DNA of 64,000 bases, taken from NCBI RefSeq assembly GCF_009811795.1, contig NZ_BLJE01000002.1, forward strand, positions 186,001 through 250,000, in the 5' to 3' direction. This document shows positions 17,935 to 26,032 of this stretch, piece after piece. The stretch comes from Litoreibacter roseus. GTDB lineage: Bacteria > Pseudomonadota > Alphaproteobacteria > Rhodobacterales > Rhodobacteraceae. How positions within the stretch are numbered: the stretch's first letter is position 1; the number at the start of each line of letters is the position of its first letter. Both the position numbers and the translations under genes were made by a program. The notes beneath the pieces are model-generated. The model was not told the origin of the DNA, ran no database searches, and saw only the letters and a list, made by a program, of their open reading frames with translations.

Positions 17935-18599
17935 TCGCCGGTGGCAACCAACTGCCAGTTAGGATCTTCGGAATCCATGATCCGAGCAAAGGTCCAGATA
18001 TCTTTCGATTTCTTGATCTCTTTAAGACTTCCTTCGACGATATCGCCCGCCTCATCCCGGACGACAGAGGTCATTTCGCCCACGAATTTAACCTTCAGCT
18101 CACCTTCGCTGTTGCTCTCATCAAAGCGCGCATCCATTAGCTGGACTTCGCGTACGCCAATAAAGTTTGCTTCAACGGAAAGACCTTTTTCTTTTCGGTC
18201 GTTGATGACACCCATAAATGCTTCGGCCACATCATCAGACAGAAACGGACGGATTTCATCGATTTCGCCGTTTTCAAAAGCCATCAGGATCATTTCATAG
18301 GCACCGCGCGCGCCACCGAGGAACTCACCAACGTTGAATTCGGGATCGGACTTCTTCATAGCGGCCAGCGCGTCGGCCTCGTCAGAGTTCTCATCGAAAT
18401 GATCGGTGATGTCTTGGTCTGCGCCACCTTCAATCACTTCGAAATTCTGCCGATTGCGCGCTGCACGGTCTGTTTTTTCCGGTAGGGGCAATGTTGGCCG
18501 CTCGAATCCTTCCCGCGTTCCCAAAACACTTTTGAGACGCAGGATAAGAAAAACGGCAATGCCTGCCAGAACAAGAAGCTGGATCATATCGTTGCTCAT
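17931..18599 (-). CDS. Tim44/TimA domain protein
   Basis: This 222-residue protein has one N-terminal transmembrane segment (about residues 8-22), a linker, and a C-terminal Tim44-like domain (from about residue 85) related to the mitochondrial import motor subunit. In alphaproteobacteria the TimA protein is an inner-membrane factor whose partner is not settled. It leads the operon Tim44-mltA-smr and lies divergent from fxsA with a 109-bp gap. The nearby secB is suggestive but gives no proof of a role in export. Confidence 0.9.
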   Translation of the reverse strand: MSNDMIQLLVLAGIAVFLILRLKSVLGTREGFERPTLPLPEKTDRAARNRQNFEVIEGGADQDITDHFDENSDEADALAAMKKSDPEFNVGEFLGGARGAYEMILMAFENGEIDEIRPFLSDDVAEAFMGVINDRKEKGLSVEANFIGVREVQLMDARFDESNSEGELKVKFVGEMTSVVRDEAGDIVEGSLKEIKKSKDIWTFARIMDSEDPNWQLVATGE

Positions 18600-18708
18600 C
18601 GAACCCTCTAGAAACCTACGCTCATAGAAACTCAGCGTTTGAACTCTTATGTAGGGGCTTGGGTATCACAAGTCCACCTGACCCAAAGGCAAAGACAGGG
18701 ATTGAGAG

Positions 18709-19197
18709 ATGTGGCTTTTCTTGCTGTTCGTGACAATTCCGATTGTCGAGATCGCATTGTTCATCCGAGTAGGCGGATTTATCGGTTTGTGGCCGACACT
18801 TGCAATCGTTGTAATGACGGCTTTTCTCGGAACCGTCCTTGTGCGGGCACAGGGCCTGGCTGCAATTGGACAAATCAAATCGAACCTGAATGAATTTCGT
18901 GATCCAACAGAATCACTCGCGCATGGCGCATTCATCCTCGCATCAGGTCTGTTGTTGCTCACGCCAGGGTTTTTTACCGACGCCGTAGGCTTCGCGCTAC
19001 TCGTGCCGCCGGTCAGACTGGCCCTATTTCACTGGCTGAAAGCCCGGGTAAAGGTGGCTACATTCGAACAGGCCCACGCAAGACAACAATCCCGCCGCCC
19101 AGCAAATCGAGACATTATCGACGGCGAATTTGAAGAAGTTGCTGATGATGGAAGGTCTGACAAAGCGGATACGCCATCGGGCTGGACTCGCCATTGA
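18709..19197 (+). CDS. fxsA: FxsA family membrane protein
   Basis: This 162-residue protein has the FxsA pattern: hydrophobic segments at about residues 1-20, 25-45 and 75-100, with the conserved PIVEIALFIRVGG start region and LLLTPGFFTDAVG. In E. coli FxsA lowers exclusion of phage T7 by F plasmids; its normal role is unknown. The polar tail of about 50 residues is variable. It precedes secB by 65 bp on the same strand. Confidence 0.92.
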   Translation: MWLFLLFVTIPIVEIALFIRVGGFIGLWPTLAIVVMTAFLGTVLVRAQGLAAIGQIKSNLNEFRDPTESLAHGAFILASGLLLLTPGFFTDAVGFALLVPPVRLALFHWLKARVKVATFEQAHARQQSRRPANRDIIDGEFEEVADDGRSDKADTPSGWTRH

Positions 19198-19262
19198 GGC
19201 GCGACCTGCGACCTGATAAGCGTAGCGCGCATATTTTGACCATTTGCCAAGGAGTCCACTGA

Positions 19263-19760
19263 ATGGCTGAAGAAAACGGCGCCGATCAACAGGCAGCCGC
19301 CCCGGTTCAACCGCGCATGCAGGTGCTGGCGCAGTTTATCAAAGACATGTCTTTCGAGAATATCGCGGCGCAAAAAGGCGTGGGCGAAGGGGACTCGACA
19401 CCGGATATTCAAGTTCAGGTGAACCTTGATGCCAAGAAACGCAGCACTGACAATCAGTATGACGTTTCCACGAAGCTTGAAGTTGCTGCAAAAACAAAAG
19501 AAGCAGGAAACCCGATCTTCTTGCTTGAGCTGGAATACACAGGCGTCTTTCTGGTCGAAAATGTCCCGGAAGAGCAGCTTCATCCTTATCTGATGATTGA
19601 ATGCCCACGGATGTTGTTTCCATTCGTTCGGCGTATTGTCAGTGACGTGACACGAGATGGTGGCTTCCCACCGCTGAACTTGGAAAACATCGATTTCCTT
19701 GCTCTTTACCGCAACGAACTCGCGCGGCGTGCAAAATCCGAAAAACCGGCTGACGCCTGA
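19263..19760 (+). CDS. secB: Protein-export chaperone SecB
   Basis: This 165-residue cytoplasmic chaperone keeps preproteins unfolded and delivers them to SecA. Family features are QFIKDMSFENIAA near residue 24, the beta-strand region EVAAKTKE, ELEYTGVF, and CPRMLFPFVRRIVSDVTRDGG near residue 125. The N- and C-terminal extensions (Glu/Gln/Ala-rich) are normal in alphaproteobacteria. The ATG has AAGGAG 9 bases upstream. It is convergent with dnaQ, with 3 bp between. Confidence 0.96.
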   Translation: MAEENGADQQAAAPVQPRMQVLAQFIKDMSFENIAAQKGVGEGDSTPDIQVQVNLDAKKRSTDNQYDVSTKLEVAAKTKEAGNPIFLLELEYTGVFLVENVPEEQLHPYLMIECPRMLFPFVRRIVSDVTRDGGFPPLNLENIDFLALYRNELARRAKSEKPADA

Positions 19761-19763
19761 AGA

Positions 19764-20444
19764 TCAGCCCCACAAATTCGCGCTGCCCAGCTTGCCGATG
19801 AACTCAGCATGGGCCGCGCGTTCTTCATCTGTAAGACGAGGCTTCAGCGGAGAGGGCCGCGCAGTAGGTCGCCACTCAGTGGTTGTTTCTATTTTCTGCT
19901 GAGACTGATTGCTGGACAAAACCAGATCGGGCTGCCTTCCGCCTGCAAGCTCTAGATAGACCTCTGCCAATATTTCGCTGTCGAGCAACGCCCCATGCTT
20001 CTCGCGGGCGGAGTTGTCGATATTGAAGCGACGACATAAGGCATCCAAAGACGCGGGCGATCCCGGAAACCGTTTGCGGGCGATTGCGAGAGTATCCAGC
20101 GCTTGCGACATCGGAAGTTGTGGCAGATCGCACCAACCCAGCTCAGCATTCAAAAATTTCATGTCAAAGGACGCATTGTGAATCACAAGCTTTGCATCCT
20201 GAACAAAATCGAGAAATGCACGCGCTATGTCCTTGAACAAAGGTTTATCCCGGAGAAAGTCATCTCCAAGGCCGTGCACTTCAAATGCCTCCTTCGGCAT
20301 GGCGCGCTGAGGATTGATGTATTGATGATAGGTTCGGCCCGTGGGCATGTGATTGTGCAGTTCGACTGCACCGATCTCGACAATCCGGTCACCTTCAAAT
20401 GGTTCAAACCCGGTGGTTTCGGTATCCAGAACGATCTCACGCAT
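19764..20444 (-). CDS. dnaQ: DNA polymerase III epsilon subunit (proofreading exonuclease)
   Basis: This 226-residue exonuclease removes mismatched bases during replication. The three exonuclease motifs are present: DTETTG (Exo I, residues 7-12), HNASFDMKFL (Exo II) and HGALLDSEILAEVY (Exo III, with the catalytic His). A C-terminal tail of about 50 residues would contact the alpha subunit. The ATG at 20444 overlaps the coaE stop (AATGCGTGA), so the two are coupled; an in-frame TTG 12 bases upstream is less likely. It is the last gene of the leftward run maf-aroE-coaE-dnaQ. Confidence 0.96.
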   Translation of the reverse strand: MREIVLDTETTGFEPFEGDRIVEIGAVELHNHMPTGRTYHQYINPQRAMPKEAFEVHGLGDDFLRDKPLFKDIARAFLDFVQDAKLVIHNASFDMKFLNAELGWCDLPQLPMSQALDTLAIARKRFPGSPASLDALCRRFNIDNSAREKHGALLDSEILAEVYLELAGGRQPDLVLSSNQSQQKIETTTEWRPTARPSPLKPRLTDEERAAHAEFIGKLGSANLWG

Positions 20445-21036
20445 TTTTGGCCTCAAGCTTCTTGATCAGTGCGACGACATCGGCGCGGGTTTGATCAATC
20501 GAGTTTGTCTCCAAAACATAATCTGCCCGTGCGCGTTTTTCGAGATCTGGAAGCTGTCGTGACAAGATTATTTCAAACTCCGCTTCCGTCATTTGGCCTC
20601 GGTCCAAAACTCGGCGCCGTTGCTCATCAGGGGACGTCGTGACAACAAGAACACCGTCCATCTCCGCATCGCCGTTGGTTTCAAACAACAGTGGAATATC
20701 AAAAATCAAAATTGGGGCAGTTGAATTCACCTTGGCGAACGCTTTTCGATCCGCCTGCACGAGAGGATGGACAATTTTTTCCAGTGTTCTGAGAACTTCA
20801 GGATCGACGGCAATTTTATTTTTCAAAGCCGCACGATCTACAGCGCCATCTCTTATAGCATCCGGCAAAACAGCAGATATAAGAGGAACGGCGGCACCCT
20901 CTTTTTCATAAAGTGCGGCAACTGCAGCATCGGCATCCCAGACAGGTATGCCAAGCTCGCGAAAGAGATTGGCTGTCGTGGACTTTCCCATTCCGATAGA
21001 GCCGGTCAGCCCCAACTTGTAGGGACGATTAATCAT
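20437..21036 (-). CDS. coaE: Dephospho-CoA kinase
   Basis: This 199-residue enzyme performs the last step of coenzyme A synthesis, phosphorylating the 3'-hydroxyl of dephospho-CoA. The P-loop GSIGMGKST lies at residues 12-20; WDADAAV near residue 35 and DIPLLFE near residue 110 are family motifs. Its start overlaps the aroE stop by 4 bp and its stop overlaps the dnaQ start, so it is tightly coupled to both. Confidence 0.95.
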   Translation of the reverse strand: MINRPYKLGLTGSIGMGKSTTANLFRELGIPVWDADAAVAALYEKEGAAVPLISAVLPDAIRDGAVDRAALKNKIAVDPEVLRTLEKIVHPLVQADRKAFAKVNSTAPILIFDIPLLFETNGDAEMDGVLVVTTSPDEQRRRVLDRGQMTEAEFEIILSRQLPDLEKRARADYVLETNSIDQTRADVVALIKKLEAKNA

Positions 21037-21866
21037 ACAAGAAGCGCGTTCCGCAAAGCTTCATCCACGTCTGGTCGCTTTCCAAACCATCGTTCAAAAC
21101 CGGGAACAGCCTGATGCAAGAGCATGCCAAGACCATCTACCGTCTGACATCCCCGCTCTTCGGCGGCGGCCAACAATTTCGTGCGTAAAGGAGTATAGAC
21201 TATATCCGTAACCAGTGTTTCCCGACCAAGATTGTCTAAGGATAACTTCAGATCTTCTTTACCTGTCATGCCAAGCGAGGTCGTGTTTACCAAAGTCGCA
21301 ACCTCACCCAAATGTTGCGCAGCCTGGGTCCATTCTATGACTTTGATCTTCGCTCCAAAATGCGCTTTCAAAGCATCGGCACGGGCGCGGGTCCTGTTGG
21401 CAATCATCACCTCAGGTGCTCTGTCTGACAAAAGCGCGGACACTACTGCCCGCGCTGCGCCACCGCCCCCTAAAACCAATGCCGGCCCGGATGCCGCTGA
21501 CCAATTTGCGGCGGTTTGTTTCAGGTTCGAGATAAAACCGAACCCATCAGTATTATCAGCATGCAGCTTGCCATCGGCCTGAAAGGTCAACGTGTTCGCA
21601 GATCCGATGAGGGCAGCTCGATCAGAAATTACATCCGCGATTTCCAAGACAGCTTCTTTATGGGGGATTGTCACATTCACCCCGACAAAGCCCATTCTTG
21701 GTAGTGTACTCAGAACGTGGGACAGATCACCGCTGCTGACTGGCATCGGAATGTAGTGACCCAAAAGACCGTACTTTCGCAGCCAGTACCCATGAAGCCT
21801 TGGCGATTTACTTTGAGCGACCGGCTGGCCGATGACGCCGGCCAGAGGAATAAGGTGGGTGCTCAT
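21033..21866 (-). CDS. aroE: Shikimate 5-dehydrogenase
   Basis: This 277-residue NADPH enzyme reduces 3-dehydroshikimate to shikimate in aromatic amino acid synthesis. SKSPRLHGYWL (residues 19-29) binds shikimate, VNVTIPHK carries the catalytic Lys, NTDGFGF is a substrate loop, and LGGGGAARAV is the nucleotide-binding glycine motif. The ATG at 21866 overlaps the maf stop by 4 bp. Confidence 0.95.
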   Translation of the reverse strand: MSTHLIPLAGVIGQPVAQSKSPRLHGYWLRKYGLLGHYIPMPVSSGDLSHVLSTLPRMGFVGVNVTIPHKEAVLEIADVISDRAALIGSANTLTFQADGKLHADNTDGFGFISNLKQTAANWSAASGPALVLGGGGAARAVVSALLSDRAPEVMIANRTRARADALKAHFGAKIKVIEWTQAAQHLGEVATLVNTTSLGMTGKEDLKLSLDNLGRETLVTDIVYTPLRTKLLAAAEERGCQTVDGLGMLLHQAVPGFERWFGKRPDVDEALRNALLV

Positions 21867-22462
21867 GGTTCAAACCATCCGATTGTTCTGAGATATCCCA
21901 AGATTTGAAGCAAAGGCAGGCCGAGAACACTGAAGTAGTCACCTTTGATTTCCGAAAACAGACGCACACCGGCCGCTTCAACTTGATAGGCACCGACGCA
22001 GCTTTTGATGTCCGTCCAGTTCTCCGAGACGTAGCGCTGGATCTGAGTTTTACTCATATCATGCATCGTCAGATCAGCTTCACCAATGCTTCGCCAAACC
22101 GGCATGCCATTGCGATAGACAACCGCGGCGGACAAAAGTCTGTGGGTCAGGCCCTGCAGTTCCATAAGTTGCTCGACTGCCATGTCTTCGGTCTCAGGCT
22201 TTAAAAATAACCGATTTTGAAATGCCAGAACCTGATCGCAACCAAGCACCAAGTCTTCAGGATGGGAGGTCGAGATCTTTCGGGCTTTGTGTTCGGCCAG
22301 AACATCCGCAACGTCACGAGGCGACGAACCCTCGGCAAGAAGGCTCTGCATGACACTGTCTTCATCGATACGCGCAGGAATGACCCGGACAGGAACACCC
22401 GCATTTTGCAACAGGGTCGCCCTGATTTCCGAACCAGATGCGAGGACTATGTCAGCGGACAT
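21863..22462 (-). CDS. maf: Maf-like nucleoside triphosphate pyrophosphatase
   Basis: This 199-residue Maf family protein hydrolyses non-canonical or modified nucleoside triphosphates to monophosphates. It begins with the family motif LASGSEIR (residues 7-14; Pro is more usual than Glu at the fourth-from-last place), followed by LGCDQVL and YVSENWTDIKSCVGAYQVEAAG. It is the gene bordering the left side of the putative oriC and starts the leftward operon maf-aroE-coaE-dnaQ, as in Caulobacter, where the same set flanks oriC. Confidence 0.93.
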   Translation of the reverse strand: MSADIVLASGSEIRATLLQNAGVPVRVIPARIDEDSVMQSLLAEGSSPRDVADVLAEHKARKISTSHPEDLVLGCDQVLAFQNRLFLKPETEDMAVEQLMELQGLTHRLLSAAVVYRNGMPVWRSIGEADLTMHDMSKTQIQRYVSENWTDIKSCVGAYQVEAAGVRLFSEIKGDYFSVLGLPLLQILGYLRTIGWFEP

Positions 22463-22512
22463 GTTAAGAACCCTGTGGAGTGATGAGGCGCAGCAACGTT
22501 GATAAGTCGAAT

Positions 22513-22521
22513 TTATCCCGT
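22513..22521 (+). repeat. DnaA-box-like 9-mer TTATCCCGT, copy 1 of 3
   Basis: This exact 9-mer recurs at 22575-22583 and 22642-22650 on the same strand, with copy starts 62 and 67 bp apart. It shares the first six bases with the DnaA consensus TTATCCACA. Confidence 0.55.
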
Positions 22522-22761
22522 CCTATCGGAGTTTTGAAAGAACTGTCCATGTCTATGCGAAAACGAGCAAAAACTTATCCCGTGTGACCAACTAAACTCA
22601 CACCTGTGGAGGGAAGTAGATGTTCGACATCAAAACGTAAGTTATCCCGTTGAGCATTAAACCTCTAGTGCTTTGATAATAATAAGTATTTTTATCTTCT
22701 CAACAGGTGTATAAACTCTAACTTAGAACGCTGGACGCTGTGTATTTAAATTTGATCCCCG

Positions 22762-22770
22762 TTATCCACT
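22762..22770 (+). promoter_or_regulatory. Near-consensus DnaA box TTATCCACT
   Basis: This site matches TTATCCACA at eight of nine positions. It is flanked by the AT-rich stretch that runs up to hemJ, which is the usual place for a DnaA box next to the unwinding element. Confidence 0.6.
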
Positions 22771-22836
22771 GTACAACAAACATCATCATCTTTTTTTCTT
22801 ATCTTATTTATTTATTAAGGAATAAAAGGAACGCGC

Positions 22837-23289
22837 ATGCAGGACACGCTCTGGCTTCTCTACCCATGGATCAAATCGCTGCATGTGATCTCCGTCATTG
22901 CATGGATGGCAGGGCTTTTCTATTTGCCGAGATTGTTTGTGTACCATGTAGAACAAGCAAACCTTGGACCTGATACATTGAAATTGTTTGAAACGATGGA
23001 ATATCGATTGCTGAAAGCGATCATGAATCCAGCAATGATTTCCAGTTGGATCTTCGGACTTATTCTTGTTGGACTTCCTGGTCTCATCGACTGGTCCGAG
23101 GTCTGGCCTTGGACGAAGGTTGCGGCGGTGGTCGGAATGACGTGGTTCCACATGTGGCTGGGTGCGCGTCGAAAAGCGCTGGCGGCTGGTACGGATACGA
23201 TGTCAGGGCGGGGCTACCGGATCATGAACGAGGTTCCGACGGTCCTTTTGATTGTGATCGTTGTGTCCGTAATCGCCAGACCATTCTAG
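22837..23289 (+). CDS. hemJ: Protoporphyrinogen oxidase HemJ
   Basis: This 150-residue inner-membrane protein has about four hydrophobic segments and matches the HemJ family, which oxidises protoporphyrinogen IX to protoporphyrin IX in heme synthesis. WIKSLHVISVIAWMAGLFYLPR near the N-terminus holds the conserved His used by the family, and RLLKAIMNPAM and WFHMWLG follow. The ATG has AAAGGAAC upstream. It borders the right side of the putative oriC, in the position taken by hemE in Caulobacter. Confidence 0.92.
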   Translation: MQDTLWLLYPWIKSLHVISVIAWMAGLFYLPRLFVYHVEQANLGPDTLKLFETMEYRLLKAIMNPAMISSWIFGLILVGLPGLIDWSEVWPWTKVAAVVGMTWFHMWLGARRKALAAGTDTMSGRGYRIMNEVPTVLLIVIVVSVIARPF

Positions 23290-23416
23290 AATCATTGACC
23301 CGAAGAGGATCAACGCCTAGATGAAGCTCTCATCGCTTTGTCCTGAAGCGAGTTGACTTCTGATCATACACTATAGACCGGCCTTTAATGTGGCCCGTTT
23401 TTCATTTGGAATTGTT

Positions 23417-24688
23417 ATGTCTGATGAAAGCCTGAATCTAGCGGATCTGAAAAAGCAAAGCCCTGCTGACCTCGTCGCAATGGCCGAAGAGCTTGAGATC
23501 GAAAACGCATCAACTATGCGTAAGGGCGAGATGATGTTCTCGATCCTAAAAGAGCGCGCGGAAGAGGGATGGGAAATCTCGGGCGACGGTGTTCTTGAGG
23601 TCCTGCAGGACGGGTTCGGGTTTTTGCGCTCGCCAGAGGCGAATTACTTGCCGGGTCCCGACGACATCTACGTATCACCGGATATGATCCGGCAATTCTC
23701 CCTCAGGACTGGAGATACTGTAGAAGGTGTGATGCAGGCGCCACGTGAAAGCGAGCGCTACTTTGCAATCACACGCGTTACGCGCATCAATTTCGAAGAC
23801 CCGGAGAAGGCGCGTCATAAGGTTAGTTTCGACAACCTTACGCCGCTATATCCCGACGAGCGTCTAACGATGGAGATGGATGATCCTACGTTGAAGGACA
23901 GATCTGCCCGGATCATTGATCTGGTGGCTCCAATTGGTAAGGGACAACGATCGCTGATCGTAGCGCCGCCGCGGACCGGTAAAACAGTATTGCTGCAGAA
24001 CATTGCGACCTCCATCGAGCAGAACCACCCTGAGTGCTATCTGATTGTCCTCTTGATCGACGAACGTCCGGAAGAGGTGACCGATATGCAGCGGTCCGTG
24101 AAGGGCGAAGTGATCAGTTCGACTTTCGACGAACCTGCCACCCGCCACGTTGGTGTATCTGAGATGGTCATTGAAAAAGCGAAGCGTCTTGTTGAACATA
24201 AACGTGATGTTGTCATTTTGCTGGACTCGATCACCCGCCTTGGCAGAGCGTTCAACACGGTGGTCCCATCCTCCGGTAAAGTTTTGACGGGTGGTGTGGA
24301 CGCGAATGCGCTTCAACGACCCAAACGCTTTTTCGGTGCAGCTCGAAACATCGAAGAAGGCGGGTCGCTTACAATTATTGCAACTGCGTTGATCGATACA
24401 GGCTCTCGGATGGACGAGGTCATCTTTGAGGAGTTCAAGGGTACGGGCAACTCCGAGATTGTTCTCGACCGGAAGGTTGCAGATAAGCGAGTATTCCCCG
24501 CCATGGATATTCTCAAATCCGGTACGCGGAAAGAAGAACTTCTGGTCGATAAAAACGATCTTCAGAAGACATTTGTTCTGCGGCGTATTCTTAATCCCAT
24601 GGGAACGACCGACGCGATTGAATTCCTGATCGGTAAGCTGAAACAGACGAAAACAAATTCTGATTTCTTCGATTCTATGAACACATAG
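23417..24688 (+). CDS. rho: Transcription termination factor Rho
   Basis: This 423-residue RNA helicase ends transcription of untranslated RNA. The N-terminal RNA-binding domain ([17 protein letters not shown] near residue 50) is followed by the RecA-like ATPase core with APPRTGKT (P-loop), DERPEEVTD, the Q-loop TRLGRAFN and the R-loop region. The ATG at 23417 (MSDESLNL) is preferred over an in-frame GTG at 23390. The 127-bp leader contains a GGCC/GGCC stem followed by five T (about 23380-23402), too weak to call a terminator. Confidence 0.96.
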   Translation: MSDESLNLADLKKQSPADLVAMAEELEIENASTMRKGEMMFSILKERAEEGWEISGDGVLEVLQDGFGFLRSPEANYLPGPDDIYVSPDMIRQFSLRTGDTVEGVMQAPRESERYFAITRVTRINFEDPEKARHKVSFDNLTPLYPDERLTMEMDDPTLKDRSARIIDLVAPIGKGQRSLIVAPPRTGKTVLLQNIATSIEQNHPECYLIVLLIDERPEEVTDMQRSVKGEVISSTFDEPATRHVGVSEMVIEKAKRLVEHKRDVVILLDSITRLGRAFNTVVPSSGKVLTGGVDANALQRPKRFFGAARNIEEGGSLTIIATALIDTGSRMDEVIFEEFKGTGNSEIVLDRKVADKRVFPAMDILKSGTRKEELLVDKNDLQKTFVLRRILNPMGTTDAIEFLIGKLKQTKTNSDFFDSMNT

Positions 24689-24722
24689 TCATATTTATCC
24701 ATAATAAACAATGGGTTAAGGT

Positions 24723-26012
24723 ATGGATACGATATATGGCCTTGCTACAGCACGCGGCAAGGCTGGTGTTGCGGTTATTCGTGTGTCAGGTCCGGCGGTC
24801 GGTCGAATTTGCAGTGATCTGTTAGGCAGATCTCCTGAAGCTCGGGTTCCAGTTCTTGCATCGCTTCGAGATCGTGATGGCGTACCAGTGGATAGATGTC
24901 TGGTTCTCAGATTTCCTGAGGGGCACAGCTTTACTGGTGAAGAGGTCGTGGAATTCCAGCTTCATGGCGGAACCGCAATTGTTGAGCGTGTTCTCGGTCT
25001 CTTGTCTGAAATTGACGGCGTGCGATTTGCTGAGCCTGGCGAATTCACCCGACGGGCGTTAGAGAACGACCGTCTCTCTCTGACGGAAGTGGAAGGTCTT
25101 GCGGATCTGATCGACGCTGAAACAGAGGCGCAGAGGCGACAGGCCATGCGTGTCTTCGATGGTCGCCTTCAGGACTTGGTCGCAGGTTGGCGGGATTATC
25201 TCGTTCGGGCAGCTGCGTTGCTCCAAGTTACAATTGATTTTGCCGACGAGGACGTCCCCGATGACACCTCGGCAGAGGTCGGTCTTTTGATTACTAAGGT
25301 TTTGGAAGAGATCGATGAGCAACTAGCTGGTATCGGAATTTCAGAGCGGATCCGAAGCGGGTTTGAAGTTGCCATTCTGGGACCCCCAAATATTGGTAAG
25401 TCAACCTTGCTTAACAGTCTTGCTGGCAGGGATGCAGCAATCACGTCGCCCCATGCTGGAACGACACGCGACATCATTGAAGTCCGCATGGATCTCGGCG
25501 GTTTGCCGGTGACACTTTTGGATACAGCGGGACTTCGCAACGCCAGCGATGACGTTGAGAAAATCGGAATCGAAAGGGCGAGGTCGCGGGCTGCGAAGGC
25601 TGATTTGCGGGTTTTCCTGACTGAGGACACTCAAAAGTTTTCGTCTGAGTTGCTGCAGGAGGATGACATCGTCTTGACAGGAAAGATGGATCTTGGGTCG
25701 AAGCATGAAAATGGTGTGTCTGGCTTAACCGGGGACGGTGTTGGTAATTTAGTTCGACGTATTGAAAACATTCTTCAAAACCGCAGCACCGGAGCTTCCC
25801 TTGCAACACGGCGTCGTCATAGGGAAGCGTTGACGGACGCTGCGGTTTCGCTAAGACAGTGTATCATACTTCTAAATAGCGAATCTCAAATCGTAGAGCT
25901 TGTCTTTGAAGAGCTCAGATCAGCCTTACATGCACTGGAATGTATGATTGGGCGCGTTGACGTTGAGGCAGTGCTTGATGAAGTATTCGCAGGATTTTGT
26001 CTGGGCAAATAG
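24723..26012 (+). CDS. mnmE: tRNA modification GTPase MnmE
   Basis: This 429-residue GTPase works with MnmG to modify U34 of certain tRNAs (cmnm5U). The N-terminal folate-binding domain (TIYGLATARGKAGVAVIRVSG) is followed by the G domain with GPPNIGKS (near residue 222) and DTAGLR, and the protein ends in the required FCLGK, whose Cys is catalytically important. It lies 34 bp after rho and 12 bp before mnmG. Its gene pair with mnmG reflects their complex. Confidence 0.96.
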   Translation: MDTIYGLATARGKAGVAVIRVSGPAVGRICSDLLGRSPEARVPVLASLRDRDGVPVDRCLVLRFPEGHSFTGEEVVEFQLHGGTAIVERVLGLLSEIDGVRFAEPGEFTRRALENDRLSLTEVEGLADLIDAETEAQRRQAMRVFDGRLQDLVAGWRDYLVRAAALLQVTIDFADEDVPDDTSAEVGLLITKVLEEIDEQLAGIGISERIRSGFEVAILGPPNIGKSTLLNSLAGRDAAITSPHAGTTRDIIEVRMDLGGLPVTLLDTAGLRNASDDVEKIGIERARSRAAKADLRVFLTEDTQKFSSELLQEDDIVLTGKMDLGSKHENGVSGLTGDGVGNLVRRIENILQNRSTGASLATRRRHREALTDAAVSLRQCIILLNSESQIVELVFEELRSALHALECMIGRVDVEAVLDEVFAGFCLGK

Positions 26013-26016
26013 AAAG

Positions 26017-26032
26017 CGTTTCACGTGAAACA
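26017..26032 (+). promoter_or_regulatory. parS: parS site 1 (overlaps the mnmG start codon)
   Basis: CGTTTCACGTGAAACA matches the ParB target TGTTTCACGTGAAACA at 15 of 16 positions, including the whole 14-bp palindrome core. It lies at the mnmE/mnmG junction, and the GTG start codon of mnmG (26025-26027) sits inside it. Confidence 0.9.

Larger units (their letters stand above)
22463..22836. other. oriC: Putative chromosomal replication origin (oriC)
   Basis: This 374-bp gap separates leftward genes (maf, aroE, coaE, dnaQ) from rightward genes (hemJ, rho and onward). It holds three identical TTATCCCGT 9-mers (22513-22521, 22575-22583, 22642-22650), a near-consensus DnaA box TTATCCACT (22762-22770), and two identical CCTGTGGAG 9-mers (22472-22480, 22603-22611), which on the other strand resemble the CCACAGG half of a DnaA box. 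AT-rich stretches at about 22655-22735 and 22775-22830 could unwind. Synteny with Caulobacter (maf side, rho/mnmE/mnmG/parAB side) supports the call. No CRISPR or gene is present. Confidence 0.75.

Noticed and set aside
23372-23402. Intrinsic terminator or attenuator before rho
   Set aside because: The GGCC/GGCC stem is only 4-5 bp with an 8-base loop, too weak despite the five T that follow.
24695-24703. Part of the replication origin
   Set aside because: A single near-consensus DnaA box in a 34-bp gap, 2 kb away and within a co-directional gene run, is too little for an origin call; it is kept as a minor finding only.
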